From positions 124,001 to 188,000 of the forward strand of contig NZ_JABMKX010000007.1 of NCBI RefSeq assembly GCF_013204885.1: a stretch of DNA of 64,000 nucleotides, written 5' to 3'. Position numbers and translations under genes: made by a program. The DNA comes from Paenibacillus tritici. GTDB lineage: Bacteria > Bacillota > Bacilli > Paenibacillales > Paenibacillaceae. Below are positions 15,852 through 24,917 of the stretch, piece by piece; the first letter of the stretch is position 1, and each line of letters opens with the position of its first letter. The notes under the pieces were generated by a model. The model was not told the DNA's origin and made no database searches. It worked only from the letters and a program-made list of their open reading frames with translations.

Positions 15852-16717
15852 TGCTGAGGAACGGGAATATCATCATTCCAATGACCTACGATTCCAGGCA
15901 GCAGGCAGCGGATATTACAGACCTGGAACAGCAGTGCAGCCGCGCGGATTCCATCCAGTTAAGCTCAGACCTTGAGCATCTCGTCAAAAAAGACGGCGAC
16001 CATGCGCTGCTCTGTTACCGTGAAGACCAGCTCATCGGCCTGCTTAGCTGGTTCGCTTCCGGCAGCGGTGAGGCGCAGATCAATGGGATGGTCCACCCGG
16101 ATTATCGCCGTGAGGGCGTATTCCGCAGTCTTGTAGAGCGGGCAGGGCAGGATATCGCGCCACTGGGCATTCACAAGCTTAGCTACAAGATTCCCGGAGG
16201 CTCAGAGACAGGGCTCGGGGCAGCCTCGGCCCTTGGCGCCCGTTTCAGCCGGTCTGAGTACGCCATGTCCTATGATCCCCTGACAACGCTGCAGCCGGTG
16301 CCGGAAGATCTGCATCTGCTCCCGGCCACACCGGCGGATTGGGAATTCATGATATCCTGCTCCTCCCAGGCCTTCGGAGAATCGCAAGAGGAGACGCGCG
16401 AGTACTTCACTGAGACGGATGAGCCGGAGCGGGTAACGTATATCGCTTGGGCAGAGGGCCAGGCGCTGGGGCTGATCCGGGTCAATTATATCAATGAGGA
16501 TACGGCATTTATTCATAATTTCTGTATCCTGCCCTCCTGTCAGGGTAAGGGGGTTGGCGGGAAGGTGCTAAGACAGACCCTCGGTCTCCTCTTGCAGAAG
16601 CCTTATCCCGTTATCCGCCTCAGTGTAGTCACCGAGAACGTCCGGGCCTTGAATCTCTATATCCGTGCCGGATTCAAGGTTCGTTCAGAGTTCAAATATT
16701 ACAGCGGCAGCCTGTAA
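15848..16717 (+). CDS. tandem GNAT acetyltransferase (two GNAT folds)
   Basis: 289 residues. The N-terminal GNAT half has INGMVHPDYRREGVFRSLVE; the C-terminal half has IHNFCILPSCQGKGVGGKVL (acetyl-CoA loop QGKGVG) and VTENVRALNLYIRAGF. Duplicated GNAT proteins of this kind often use the second half for catalysis and the first for structure. It overlaps the AIM24 gene by four bases, so joint expression is certain in outline, but a shared role is unknown. A strong bidirectional terminator follows. Confidence 0.87.
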   Translation: MMLRNGNIIIPMTYDSRQQAADITDLEQQCSRADSIQLSSDLEHLVKKDGDHALLCYREDQLIGLLSWFASGSGEAQINGMVHPDYRREGVFRSLVERAGQDIAPLGIHKLSYKIPGGSETGLGAASALGARFSRSEYAMSYDPLTTLQPVPEDLHLLPATPADWEFMISCSSQAFGESQEETREYFTETDEPERVTYIAWAEGQALGLIRVNYINEDTAFIHNFCILPSCQGKGVGGKVLRQTLGLLLQKPYPVIRLSVVTENVRALNLYIRAGFKVRSEFKYYSGSL

Positions 16718-16755
16718 CCTGAGCTGTACGAAATATCTCCAAAGCTTCAAACGTT

Positions 16756-16801
16756 AAAAAAGCAGTGGTTCTCCCGTGAATTGGAGAATCATTGCTTTTT
16801 T
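16756..16801. terminator. bidirectional intrinsic terminator
   Basis: AAAAAAGCAGTGGTTCTCC pairs with GGAGAATCATTGCTTTTTT (two G-U pairs) around an 8-base loop. The A and T runs allow termination of both the AIM24-GNAT operon (+) and the SASP gene (-). Confidence 0.9.
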
Positions 16802-16827
16802 GTGTTCTTTAAATAATTAAAGAAATA

Positions 16828-17112
16828 CTATAAGTTCCCTTTATTCGCCAGCTGCTCCTGTGCCAGGCGAACCATCTCCCGGACCATGGAGCCCCCGATT
16901 CTGCCGCCGATCTGTCCTGCCGCTTCCGTCGTCAGATTGCCGTTATTACCTGCCTCCAGCGGAATTCCCATTTCTTTGGCCACTTCGTATTTCACATCAT
17001 CAGGATGACTCGGATCTACGTGATAGCCTTCCTGTCTCATCACCTCAGCCTTGAAGGTCTGCATTCCCTGGGCTGCTCCCGGCACTGCATATTTTCTGCT
17101 TCTTCTCGCCAT
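16828..17112 (-). CDS. alpha/beta-type small acid-soluble spore protein
   Basis: 94 residues, somewhat longer than the usual 60-75 because of an N-terminal basic extension (MARRSRKYAVPGAAQGM). The core has KYEVAKEMGIPL, where the GPR germination protease cuts after Glu, then GNLTTEAAGQIGGRIGGSMVREMVRLAQ, the DNA-binding signature. These proteins coat spore DNA and protect it from UV and heat. RBS GGAGGGG is 9 bases upstream. Its presence shows the host forms endospores. It is monocistronic, ending at a bidirectional terminator. Confidence 0.95.
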   Translation of the reverse strand: MARRSRKYAVPGAAQGMQTFKAEVMRQEGYHVDPSHPDDVKYEVAKEMGIPLEAGNNGNLTTEAAGQIGGRIGGSMVREMVRLAQEQLANKGNL

Positions 17113-17142
17113 GAACGGATACCCCTCCCTTGCTGTTTACTC

Positions 17143-17172
17143 TAAGTTGCCCGGGAGAGCAGTTCTTCATTC
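17143..17172 (-). promoter_or_regulatory. possible forespore (SigG-like) promoter of the SASP gene
   Basis: Minus strand GAATGA (17172-17167), 17-bp spacer, CAACTTA (17149-17143). This loosely fits the GHATR/CATNNTA pattern of SigG promoters and lies 30 bp before the start codon. It is near the hprK stop codon. The match is only partial. Confidence 0.25.
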
Positions 17173-17173
17173 C

Positions 17174-18091
17174 TCAGGACTGCATTCCGTCTTCAATCCG
17201 CTTCATGAAATCCTCAACCGCGCTGTACCCGAGCTGCTTGAGATACCAGTTATTCGCGGCAGCTTCAATCAGACCGGCTACATCGCGTCCGGGCTGAAGC
17301 TGGACCTCAATATGAGGAATCTGAACACCGAGGTATTCGGTGAACTGGGGCACCAGCTCCAGCTCATTGTTGAGCGAATTCTCCTGCCACGGCGCAAGCT
17401 CAATATCAAGCACGATCCGCGTCTCATCCTGGAATGCTCTCCGCCCGTATTGCCGCACTACATTAATCAGGCCAATGCTGCGCAGCGCGAGGAACTCACG
17501 CGTGGTCTCATTATGCGTTCCAAGAAGTGTCGCCGGACCCAGCTTCTTAAGCACTACAATATCGTCCGCCACGAAGCGGTGGCCCCTTCGGATGAGGGTA
17601 TGCGCAGTCTCACTCTTGCCGATGCCCGACTTGCCCCGCAGCAGGATACCGATCCCCGATACGTTCACGCATACCCCATGGATGGACAGCTCCGGGGCCA
17701 GCGTCTTCACCAGGAAGCTGTCCAGCTTGGCGATGAACTCGGTGGTCACCTCCGGCGTCCGCAGCAGCGGAATGCCCTCCTGGTCACAGAACAGCGTCAG
17801 ATAAGGAATCTCCTGCTGCCCGCTGGTCACGATGAAGCACGGCGGGTGGTATTTGACGATGTTTCCGATATGCAGCATGCGCTCCTCTACACTCAGCGTA
17901 AGCAGATAGTTGATCTCTTTACGGCCAAGAACCTGCACCCGCTCCATCGGGAAGAAATCAAAGTAACCGACGAACTCCAGACCCGGTCTGTGCGTCCTTG
18001 GACGGGTGACGAGACGGTCCATACGGCCGGCTCCGGCAAGCACCTCCAGATGGAATTTCTCCATTAGATTCTGCACGCTGATAGACTTCAT
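17174..18091 (-). CDS. hprK: HPr kinase/phosphorylase
   Basis: 305 residues. The N-terminal DRTGG-like domain is followed by the kinase domain with P loop GKSGIGKSE (about 150), RRGHRFVADD, LALRSIGLINV and the C-terminal QPGRDVAGLIEAAA segment that matches the P-GRN-A-IIE-AA signature. The enzyme phosphorylates HPr at Ser46 and drives carbon catabolite repression through CcpA. The ATG at 18091 has GGGAGG 7 bases upstream; a TTG at 18106 falls within the RBS region. It is not next to lgt or ptsH as usual, so it may be a second genomic copy; Asp in place of Asn at the GRN position is a small deviation. Confidence 0.9.
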   Translation of the reverse strand: MKSISVQNLMEKFHLEVLAGAGRMDRLVTRPRTHRPGLEFVGYFDFFPMERVQVLGRKEINYLLTLSVEERMLHIGNIVKYHPPCFIVTSGQQEIPYLTLFCDQEGIPLLRTPEVTTEFIAKLDSFLVKTLAPELSIHGVCVNVSGIGILLRGKSGIGKSETAHTLIRRGHRFVADDIVVLKKLGPATLLGTHNETTREFLALRSIGLINVVRQYGRRAFQDETRIVLDIELAPWQENSLNNELELVPQFTEYLGVQIPHIEVQLQPGRDVAGLIEAAANNWYLKQLGYSAVEDFMKRIEDGMQS

Positions 18092-18239
18092 GCGGTTCCC
18101 TCCCAATCCAATATTTTCCGAAAGATTTAACTAAAAATCTTGTAATCTGCACACGCTAATTATATATTAAAAACAATATATAAGACCTTAGACCCATAAA
18201 AATCAATAAATACTATTAAAACCAAGAAGGTGTAATATA

Positions 18240-19901
18240 TTGGCCTTAGCATCGTGGATTGACCTGATCATGTGCTTCATTCTGTTTCTACTGCTTATCT
18301 ATATCGTTGCTACGGTTAACATTACCAATCTGCACAAAGTCTATTTAGGGTTCCATTTCTCTATGCTGATCTGGCCCTATTGCCAGTTTGCGATCCGGAC
18401 GGTCGATGATCCTGTCTTTCAGCTCTTTTATGTGAAGCTTGCCTTCGTGGATGCTTCCCTGCTGAGCCTGGGCTGGATCTTCTTCACCATCCTGCTGGCC
18501 GGACAATCCCAATTCCTGAATCGAAAAGTAGTGGCCGCCCTGACCGTCCCGGCCTTGCTGTCATCCGTCTTAGTGGTGCTGAATCCTTATGAATGGTTTG
18601 TCCTCCCGGTGAACGGGGGATATGCGGAACGCATCTACGGGCCTGTCTTCTGGCTTAGCATGGCCTTTATTATAGTTAATGCCCTCATATCCCTGTATGT
18701 CATATACGTGGCCCTGACCTCCAATCAGGCCCAGCGGATCAAGAATCAGATTATGTATATGCTCAGAGGAATTATTGCCGTAGGTGCCTTCATTATGCTC
18801 GATGTATTCTTCAATGTGATTCTGGATGATTACCTGCCGGTGATTCCGGGCTTCACTTCACTGGGCATCGTGGTGTCGGCTACTTTTTTTGTAATTACGA
18901 TCCATCAGGACAAAGTGTTTGATATCGTCACTATCGCCCACCAGGATATTATCAATACCATGGAATACGGGGTTCTCGTGCTGGATGATCAAGAGCAGGT
19001 CGTAGAAATTAACCAGGCCCTGCACCCTTATATTACTCTGGATAAAGGTGCAGCGTTCAACATAAGCAGCTATCTGCCTGACGGCCCTGACGAGAAGATT
19101 GAACCCTTCCTGCGGAGCTACCGTGATGATCCGCTGGAGACGGCCGGGACTGAAATTCCGTATCCTGTTATTCAAATGTATATCAGCATTCATGCTGCGC
19201 CTATCATGGTAAGCGGCATCCGGGTCGGACGGATTGTTACCTTCCAGAATATTACCGAGATCCACCGGCTCATTGATGAGACGAACCATCAGAATACGAT
19301 TCTTCAGGAACGCAACGCTGCGCTGATCAAAGTGCAGGAGGAGTTGTTCCAGACGAACGCCAAGCTCCGCAAGCTGGCGATTACCGACAGCCTGACCGGC
19401 TGCTACAACCGGCATTACCTGATGCAGCAATTGGAGCAGGAGGTGCTGCGGACCGGTAATTCTCTGACACCTTCGACTATTATACTGATCGACATCGACT
19501 TTTTCAAAAAAATCAACGATCAGTACGGCCATATGGCCGGCGATGTGGTCATTTGCAGTACGGTGGAGCTTCTGCAGCGCAGTCTGCGGCCCTCCGATAT
19601 TCTGGCCCGCTACGGCGGAGAGGAATTCATTATCTATCTGCCGGATACGGATGAAGCCGGGGCCCGGCTGCTGGCCGAACAGCTCAAAACCAATGTGGAG
19701 CACAACAGCATTAACATTGATTATATTGATGAACCCGTATCCATTACGATCAGCATGGGTCTGCTCAGCATTGATGAATTCAAGGTCCCGCCAGGCATGG
19801 ATGCTACAACCTACCTGAATGACCTGCTCAAATCTGCGGACAAAGCACTGTATGCCGCGAAGCACCAGGGCCGGAATCAGATTGTGTCGGCGGAGGTATA
19901 A
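18240..19901 (+). CDS. diguanylate cyclase with 7TM sensor and PAS domain
   Basis: 553 residues. Seven hydrophobic segments (about 1-215) resemble the 7TM N-terminal sensor of histidine kinases; a PAS-like domain follows (about 230-340, NTMEYGVLVLDDQEQVVEIN), then a short coiled coil and a GGDEF domain with the active motif GGEEF (about 458). An inhibitory RxxD site (RPSD) lies five residues ahead of the motif, so product feedback is expected. It makes cyclic di-GMP at the membrane. The start is TTG with AGAAGGTG 7 bases upstream; no ATG is available until well inside the first helix. Confidence 0.92.
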   Translation: MALASWIDLIMCFILFLLLIYIVATVNITNLHKVYLGFHFSMLIWPYCQFAIRTVDDPVFQLFYVKLAFVDASLLSLGWIFFTILLAGQSQFLNRKVVAALTVPALLSSVLVVLNPYEWFVLPVNGGYAERIYGPVFWLSMAFIIVNALISLYVIYVALTSNQAQRIKNQIMYMLRGIIAVGAFIMLDVFFNVILDDYLPVIPGFTSLGIVVSATFFVITIHQDKVFDIVTIAHQDIINTMEYGVLVLDDQEQVVEINQALHPYITLDKGAAFNISSYLPDGPDEKIEPFLRSYRDDPLETAGTEIPYPVIQMYISIHAAPIMVSGIRVGRIVTFQNITEIHRLIDETNHQNTILQERNAALIKVQEELFQTNAKLRKLAITDSLTGCYNRHYLMQQLEQEVLRTGNSLTPSTIILIDIDFFKKINDQYGHMAGDVVICSTVELLQRSLRPSDILARYGGEEFIIYLPDTDEAGARLLAEQLKTNVEHNSINIDYIDEPVSITISMGLLSIDEFKVPPGMDATTYLNDLLKSADKALYAAKHQGRNQIVSAEV

Positions 19902-19990
19902 TTATAACTAATCTTTCTCTATACATCTGTCTTTCTCCCATAGGATAATGAACAGCAGCTGGAGCCATTCATTAAAGGAGACGCTGCTAG

Positions 19991-20920
19991 ATGAACCATG
20001 ATCATCTTATCCGTGAGATTAACAAATCCTATTTGTTACGTATTGAGCAGATCAAGCTTCACCGGGAAATGATTGGCTCGGTTTATTTTGCAGAGGGCAG
20101 GGGTAAGAGTTATGTGCTCAAAATATACCGCAGCTTCAAAACAGCCGATGCCATGCAGTCTCTTCGGATTCTTGACTATTTGCAGGCTCATTCCTTTCCG
20201 GCTGTGACGGTCCTGCGGACTGCCAGACACAAGAACCACATTCTTCTTGAAGCTCAGGAGGGCTGGCTTACCGCTGTGCTCTACGACTATGTAGAGGGTG
20301 ACAATCCTGATGGACTTGCCGAAGCGGAGCTTATTGGTCACCAGACAGCCGAGCTTCATAAGCTAATGCGCAATTACCCTGATGAACCACTGCTTCACCG
20401 GACAAAAGATGAATATATTGATGATTATCTCTCTATTATGAGCGAACTGGACTGTGATTCAAATTCCATGGCTGCTCTTGAACAATATGGAAATGAATTG
20501 TGGGGCCGTATGTCCAAGCTCCCACAGGGCTTTTGCCACGGAGACCTTCATACAGGCAACATGATTAGGGACTGCCACGGGCAGTATATCTTTATGGATT
20601 TTGATGATGCCTCCGGCGACTATCCCGGCATGGACGTGGCATACATGTCAGACGCTACTCATTTTAATCAATATCACGACTTAATGTATGATGATACTCA
20701 GCGTTTATTTGAACGTTTCTATACCGGTTATTCTAAGGTGCGAACCCTGAGTGACAATGAGATCTACGCGATTTTCGACTTTATTGCGGTAAGGCATTAT
20801 CAGATTATATCCCGCATTGTCCGCTGCCAGGGCCTACAGTCTGTATCGAAAGAATTCTGTGATGAGCAGTACGGATGGCTTATGAGATGGCAGGAGATTT
20901 GTATGAGAAAACGGCACTAG
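19991..20920 (+). CDS. aminoglycoside phosphotransferase/homoserine kinase-like kinase (APH fold)
   Basis: 309 residues of the APH-type protein-kinase-like fold. The Brenner motif FCHGDLHTGNMI (about 181-192) and the metal-binding FMDFDDASGDYPGMDV segment are intact; a Lys in SYVLKIYRS would bind ATP. The nearest groups are the stress-kinase/homoserine kinase type II and CotS-like kinases, so antibiotic resistance should not be assumed. RBS AAAGGAG is upstream. The stop codon lies in the 5' arm of its own terminator hairpin. Confidence 0.85.
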   Translation: MNHDHLIREINKSYLLRIEQIKLHREMIGSVYFAEGRGKSYVLKIYRSFKTADAMQSLRILDYLQAHSFPAVTVLRTARHKNHILLEAQEGWLTAVLYDYVEGDNPDGLAEAELIGHQTAELHKLMRNYPDEPLLHRTKDEYIDDYLSIMSELDCDSNSMAALEQYGNELWGRMSKLPQGFCHGDLHTGNMIRDCHGQYIFMDFDDASGDYPGMDVAYMSDATHFNQYHDLMYDDTQRLFERFYTGYSKVRTLSDNEIYAIFDFIAVRHYQIISRIVRCQGLQSVSKEFCDEQYGWLMRWQEICMRKRH

Positions 20921-20943
20921 CCCAATGCGGCCAGTGCTTTTTT
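20914..20943 (+). terminator. intrinsic terminator of the APH-fold kinase gene
   Basis: GCACTAGCC pairs with GGCCAGTGC (one A-C mismatch) around a six-base loop and is followed by TTTTTT. The TAG stop (20918-20920) is part of the stem. Confidence 0.85.
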
Positions 20944-21043
20944 ATATGATTTCGATTATTTTATTTTTGCTGGAACCTTTTTGACTAAGCCGCCGTCTAT
21001 GATCACAAATAAACCACAAACTACTCTTTCGAGGTGACTTGAC

Positions 21044-22075
21044 ATGAAGAATACATTCAAGATGATAACCCTATCCGCAGCCGCCGCTCTGGCGCTCAGC
21101 TTCACAGGACAACAATTCGCCTCGGCCGCAGCCTTCAAGGATATCCATAACGTGCAGGATAAAGACAAGATTATCGCGCTTCAGAACAGCGGCCTGATTA
21201 AAGGCATCAGCGCGGATCTGTTCGGCCCGAACCTCAGCATCACAGCCGCCCAGGGGGTGCAGATGATCGTGAGTGCGCTTGATCTGAATCTGGATACGAT
21301 CCGGTTCGTGAAGGAGCCGCATGCCACCGACTATTTCAAGAACGCGAGTGACTCCGCCTGGTATGCACAGGCGCTGATTATTGCCGGTGTGCACGGCTTG
21401 GACCTGCCAGCGGATCTGAAGCCTGGTGAGAAGCTGACCCGCGAAGAATTTACCTACCAGCTCATTGATGCGATGGAGAACACGAACCACTTGCCGATGA
21501 TTAAGCCAGTAGTGATGGAGTATGCCGACCAGGATCAGGTGAAGGTAGACTACTCCGGTGCCCTTCAGCGTGCGCTGAACTATGGTGTCCTGAAGCTGGA
21601 TGGCAGCGGCAAGCTTAACCCGAAACAGGAGATCACCCGTGCGGAAGCGGCAGTAGCCATCAGCAATGCACTGGCTTATCTGAAGGCACATCCGGCACCC
21701 GGTGCGGTGAGCGGGACGATTACCGCAACCGAAGCCGTCCAGTTCATCAAGGACGCTGCTGGACCTGAGGTGAATCTTCAGATCAAAATTGATCCGAATA
21801 TGAGCGTAACCCGCGAATCGTTCACCTATCTGCTGATTAATACGCTCCAGACCAGCGGCCAACTGCCGATGATCAAGCTGATCCCGGTGGAGATCAAGGA
21901 TAATGACAAGATCAATACCCTGAACTCGGGAGCCATTCAGACCGCGCTTGCCCTTAAGATCGTGAAGCTGGATCAAGACGGAAGCTTCCGTCCGCAGGAC
22001 GGTGTCACCAGTGCTGACGCAGCGGCAATGGTCAGCCAGGTGAAGGCCATCCTGAGCGGAAAGTCTGCGAAGTAA
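21044..22075 (+). CDS. secreted S-layer homology (SLH) domain protein
   Basis: 343 residues with signal peptide (about 1-29, AxA site FASAAA). SLH-type segments include FKDIHNVQDKDKIIALQNSGLIKG and ITRAEAAVAISNAL. The two halves are internal duplicates: LTREEFTYQLIDAMENTNHL and VTRESFTYLLINTLQTSGQL are each followed by LPMIK and by a GAL/GAI-QxAL repeat. There is no catalytic domain, so this is likely a wall-anchored structural protein binding secondary polymers. RBS TCGAGGTGAC precedes the ATG; a terminator follows directly. Confidence 0.85.
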   Translation: MKNTFKMITLSAAAALALSFTGQQFASAAAFKDIHNVQDKDKIIALQNSGLIKGISADLFGPNLSITAAQGVQMIVSALDLNLDTIRFVKEPHATDYFKNASDSAWYAQALIIAGVHGLDLPADLKPGEKLTREEFTYQLIDAMENTNHLPMIKPVVMEYADQDQVKVDYSGALQRALNYGVLKLDGSGKLNPKQEITRAEAAVAISNALAYLKAHPAPGAVSGTITATEAVQFIKDAAGPEVNLQIKIDPNMSVTRESFTYLLINTLQTSGQLPMIKLIPVEIKDNDKINTLNSGAIQTALALKIVKLDQDGSFRPQDGVTSADAAAMVSQVKAILSGKSAK

Positions 22076-22095
22076 GCAACCGCCCCTTCATCTTT

Positions 22096-22128
22096 GCCCC
22101 TTCTGCCGAAAAGGCGGGAGGGGCTTTT
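22096..22128 (+). terminator. intrinsic terminator of the SLH protein gene
   Basis: GCCCCTTCTGCC pairs with GGCGGGAGGGGC using G-U pairs, followed by TTTT. It lies 20 bp past the stop codon and also separates the convergent GNAT gene. Confidence 0.8.
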
Positions 22129-22136
22129 GCTGTATT

Positions 22137-22643
22137 TTACAGCATCAGCACCATCAGATCCTCGTCCAGATACTCGCTGCCAAGCTTCATCGCCTTCGGC
22201 TCTGTGCCGTAGCGGATGAATCCCAGGGATTCGTAGAGTCTTTTTGCCGGAACGTTATTGGAGGTTACGGTCAGCGTCAGCAGCTCCAGCCCCGGTGCGG
22301 CCTTCGCCCTGGCAATCAGCTCCAGCATCAGCGCGCTGCCCACGCCATGTTTACGGGCATCCGGATCTACATATACTGCATAGACATGAGCTTTGTGCTG
22401 AATCTTGGGCCTGCTCTCCCGGAACAAGGTAGCCATTCCCACCAGCCTCTGCTCCCCGTCCAAGAAGGCACCCAGGGTGAAATGTTCGTCCGAGGAGTCC
22501 AGCTTGATTCGGGTCGTCTCGGTGGACAATTTCACTTCCGATTCATAGGAGCTTAGAAAAGCCTCAGGGTGCTGCTGCAGCGACTGCAAACGAAGCGCCC
22601 GGTAGCTTTCGGCGTCCGAGGGGGCCAGTGTTCTGATGTACAT
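22137..22643 (-). CDS. GNAT-family N-acetyltransferase
   Basis: 168 residues. The first part MYIRTLAPSDAESYRALRLQ is typical; motif A is VYVDPDARKHGVGSALMLEL and motif B is TVTSNNVPAKRLYESLGF. The group includes many general acetyltransferases that act on small amines; substrate unknown. RBS GGGAGGAAGG precedes the ATG. It stands alone, convergent with the SLH gene. Confidence 0.87.
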   Translation of the reverse strand: MYIRTLAPSDAESYRALRLQSLQQHPEAFLSSYESEVKLSTETTRIKLDSSDEHFTLGAFLDGEQRLVGMATLFRESRPKIQHKAHVYAVYVDPDARKHGVGSALMLELIARAKAAPGLELLTLTVTSNNVPAKRLYESLGFIRYGTEPKAMKLGSEYLDEDLMVLML

Positions 22644-22774
22644 TTCCTTCCTCCCTTACAATATGGATGCAATAAATTGACAAAAGGCAAATACTTGGTT
22701 ATATTTAGGTTTGTAAAATTATATTTTGCGCAATGTAAATTCCTATTCCTATCACTTGAAAAGAGGGACTCGTT

Positions 22775-23143
22775 ATGATGACTGTAAGTTTAATTCTTGT
22801 AGCCTTAGTAGCACTAGAGCATGTGTACATACTTGTACTGGAGATGTTTCTGTGGACCACCCCGAGAGCACAGAAGGCATTCGGAACCTCCCCTGCCTTC
22901 TCCCGGGAGACGAAGTCGCTTGCTGCCAACCAGGGCTTGTATAACGGCTTCCTGGCAGCCGGTCTAATCTGGGGCCTGCTGCATCCGAGCGCGGACTTCG
23001 GGTACCAGCTGCAATTGTTCTTCCTCATCTGCGTGGCGGTTGCGGCGATCTATGGCGGACTCACCTCCAAAAGATCCATTCTGCTGATGCAAGGCCTCCC
23101 GGCCTTCCTGGCGCTGGCGGCCACACTGATCGCACATCTGTAA
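22775..23143 (+). CDS. DUF1304 family small membrane protein
   Basis: 122 residues with four predicted membrane helices. The family signature is visible in ALEHVYILVLEMFLW near the N-terminus, NQGLYNGFLAAGL in the middle and QGLPAFLALAA at the end. Function is unknown in the family. RBS AGAGGG lies 8 bases before the ATG pair. It is convergent with the chemoreceptor gene and has no visible terminator. Confidence 0.87.
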   Translation: MMTVSLILVALVALEHVYILVLEMFLWTTPRAQKAFGTSPAFSRETKSLAANQGLYNGFLAAGLIWGLLHPSADFGYQLQLFFLICVAVAAIYGGLTSKRSILLMQGLPAFLALAATLIAHL

Positions 23144-23185
23144 GATTCGCGGGCCTATGCAGGCAGCTTCCTCTCTGCTCCAGCT

Positions 23186-24007
23186 TCACAGCTTCTGCGC
23201 GAACTGGTTCAACTGCTCGGACATTGCCCGGATCTCCTCAATGAAGCTGGACATCTCTTGCGTTGAAGCTGCCTGCTCTTGCCCCACTGAGGCAATCTGA
23301 CCGATGGATTGGCCGATTCCCTTCATCGCTGTCTGGATCTCCCGCAGGGTGTCCCGTATCCGCTGCGCGGATTGCTCGTTCTCCTGTGAGAACTTGCGGA
23401 TTTCTCTGGCGACAATGTCGAAGCCCCGGCCCTTCTCTCCGGCATGGGCGGCCTCAATGGCCGCATTAATTCCAAGCAGGTGCGTCTGGTCGGCAACCTT
23501 CCTCAGGACGGCCAGCACTTCATCGCTTTTTTGGATACTTGCAGCAGTGGTCTCTGACTGGGCCAGCAGCTTCTGTGAGAAGTCGGCCAACTGGTTAGAC
23601 CCGCCCGCTACCTGCACGATCCGCGCATTAGCCTGATTCAGGGACAGTGTCATCCGGTCGGCAATTTCCCGCAGCTCGGTCTGTCTGCGCACCTGAATGC
23701 AGATCGCCCCGCAGACACGTTCATCCTCTCCATGTACCGGAAGGACCGTACCCACAAATTCGTATCCATAATACTCTTTGGGAACATTGGCCCTTGAGTA
23801 TTCATCATTTTTCAGCGCATGATACAGAGGTTCGTCTGCGTGAATAATCTGCCCGGCGCTAATCCCCAGATCAATGGAATCCCCAGGGTAATAGACGAGA
23901 AACTTCTCAGTGTCACAGACCGCAACCGACAGATCATAAGGAAAAGCAGCTTTCAGGATGGGTGCCAGATTCACTATATCTTCAAGGGAGCGTACGATGT
24001 TTTTCAT
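23186..24007 (-). CDS. soluble methyl-accepting chemotaxis-like protein
   Basis: 273 residues, no membrane segment. A small N-terminal sensory domain (about 1-105, including CDTEKFLVYYPG and RVCGAICIQVRRQ) is joined to a short signalling domain (about 115-273) with the conserved hairpin tip ADQTHLLGINAAIEAAHAGE and the K-GRGF-IVA-EIRK segment. Length and layout resemble B. subtilis YfmS, a cytosolic chemoreceptor. It probably docks to CheA/CheW and reads an internal or redox signal. An ATG with AAGGAGA lies at the start. Confidence 0.87.
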   Translation of the reverse strand: MKNIVRSLEDIVNLAPILKAAFPYDLSVAVCDTEKFLVYYPGDSIDLGISAGQIIHADEPLYHALKNDEYSRANVPKEYYGYEFVGTVLPVHGEDERVCGAICIQVRRQTELREIADRMTLSLNQANARIVQVAGGSNQLADFSQKLLAQSETTAASIQKSDEVLAVLRKVADQTHLLGINAAIEAAHAGEKGRGFDIVAREIRKFSQENEQSAQRIRDTLREIQTAMKGIGQSIGQIASVGQEQAASTQEMSSFIEEIRAMSEQLNQFAQKL

Positions 24008-24209
24008 AGGTGCGGGTCTCCTTTTATTCAGTTAGCTTCATTGCTCAGCAATATCCTAAACTAAGGTTCGACATTTTTTGATTACTACCCTTTATTCAAT
24101 TCTTAATATTTAAAATTAAACATTCCCCTCTTATCTTAAGTCAATGTTCCCCTGCCCGCTGCTGCGTACAATATAACCACAATCATTAATCAATCAGGGG
24201 GTTATGCTG

Positions 24210-24917
24210 ATGTCAGCAACAGTGGCACGTACCGGGGGAATCTCACTCATTGTAATGGCAATTGCCGCCGCATTCTCGTATGGATATATTCATGGAAGTG
24301 TTGTGGTGAATGGGGATGCCGCCGCTACCTTCGCCCGTCTTCAGTCCTCTCCTTCGCTGTTCAGGGCCGAAATCCTCGGGTGGATCGTAATCATCGCCTG
24401 TGACGTCGTGGCTGCCTGGGCCTTATATCAGGTTCTGAGGCCTGTACATCCGGCTCTATCCCTGCTGGGGGCCTGGCTGCGCCTGGCTTATACGGCGGTA
24501 TTGGGGGTGGCTGTGTCGAGTCTGATCGTGGTTTCCCTGCTTACAGGAGGAAGTGCACCGGAACTCTCCGGCTTCACCAAAGGACAACTACAGGGGGAGG
24601 TTATGCTTGCTCTTCAGGGATTCGAGGCGGTATGGTCGGCGGGTCTGATTCTATTCGGCGGGCATCTGCTCGTGGTAGGATTACTTGCGGTTCGGGCGGA
24701 GAATATTCCGAAGCCCCTCAGTGTACTGCTGCTGCTGGCAGGCTTCGGTTATATGGCACTGCATCTGTGCAGCTTACTCGTGCCAGAATATACGGGGTTC
24801 ATCCAGATGGTGAAGTGGATATTTATACTGCCGATGACCGCCGGGGAGCTGGGACTCGGGATATGGCTGCTGTTCAGAATTCCAGCTCCGCCCGCTCACG
24901 CTGCAGCCGCTTCTTAA
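24210..24917 (+). CDS. DUF4386 family membrane protein
   Basis: About 235 residues with six predicted membrane helices and the DUF4386 pattern: RTGGISLIVMAIAA, an extracellular loop, AWALYQVLRPVHPALSLLGAW, and FGGHLLVVGLLA. Function is unknown. The ATG at 24210 is preferred because GGGGG lies 8 bases upstream; the ATG at 24204 is only two bases from it. The 3' end overlaps the convergent Crp-like gene by 44 bp, a tight tail-to-tail arrangement that could allow antisense interference. Confidence 0.85.
   Translation: MSATVARTGGISLIVMAIAAAFSYGYIHGSVVVNGDAAATFARLQSSPSLFRAEILGWIVIIACDVVAAWALYQVLRPVHPALSLLGAWLRLAYTAVLGVAVSSLIVVSLLTGGSAPELSGFTKGQLQGEVMLALQGFEAVWSAGLILFGGHLLVVGLLAVRAENIPKPLSVLLLLAGFGYMALHLCSLLVPEYTGFIQMVKWIFILPMTAGELGLGIWLLFRIPAPPAHAAAAS

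Noticed and set aside
17051..18067. 338-residue ORF on the plus strand
   Set aside because: Antisense to hprK, whose motifs are unmistakable; the plus-strand translation is low in family signals.
18858..19865. 335-residue ORF on the minus strand
   Set aside because: Shadow of the diguanylate cyclase gene; the plus strand encodes intact PAS and GGEEF motifs.
19991..20920. aminoglycoside resistance gene
   Set aside because: The APH fold is shared with homoserine/stress kinases; nothing in the sequence points to antibiotic substrates.
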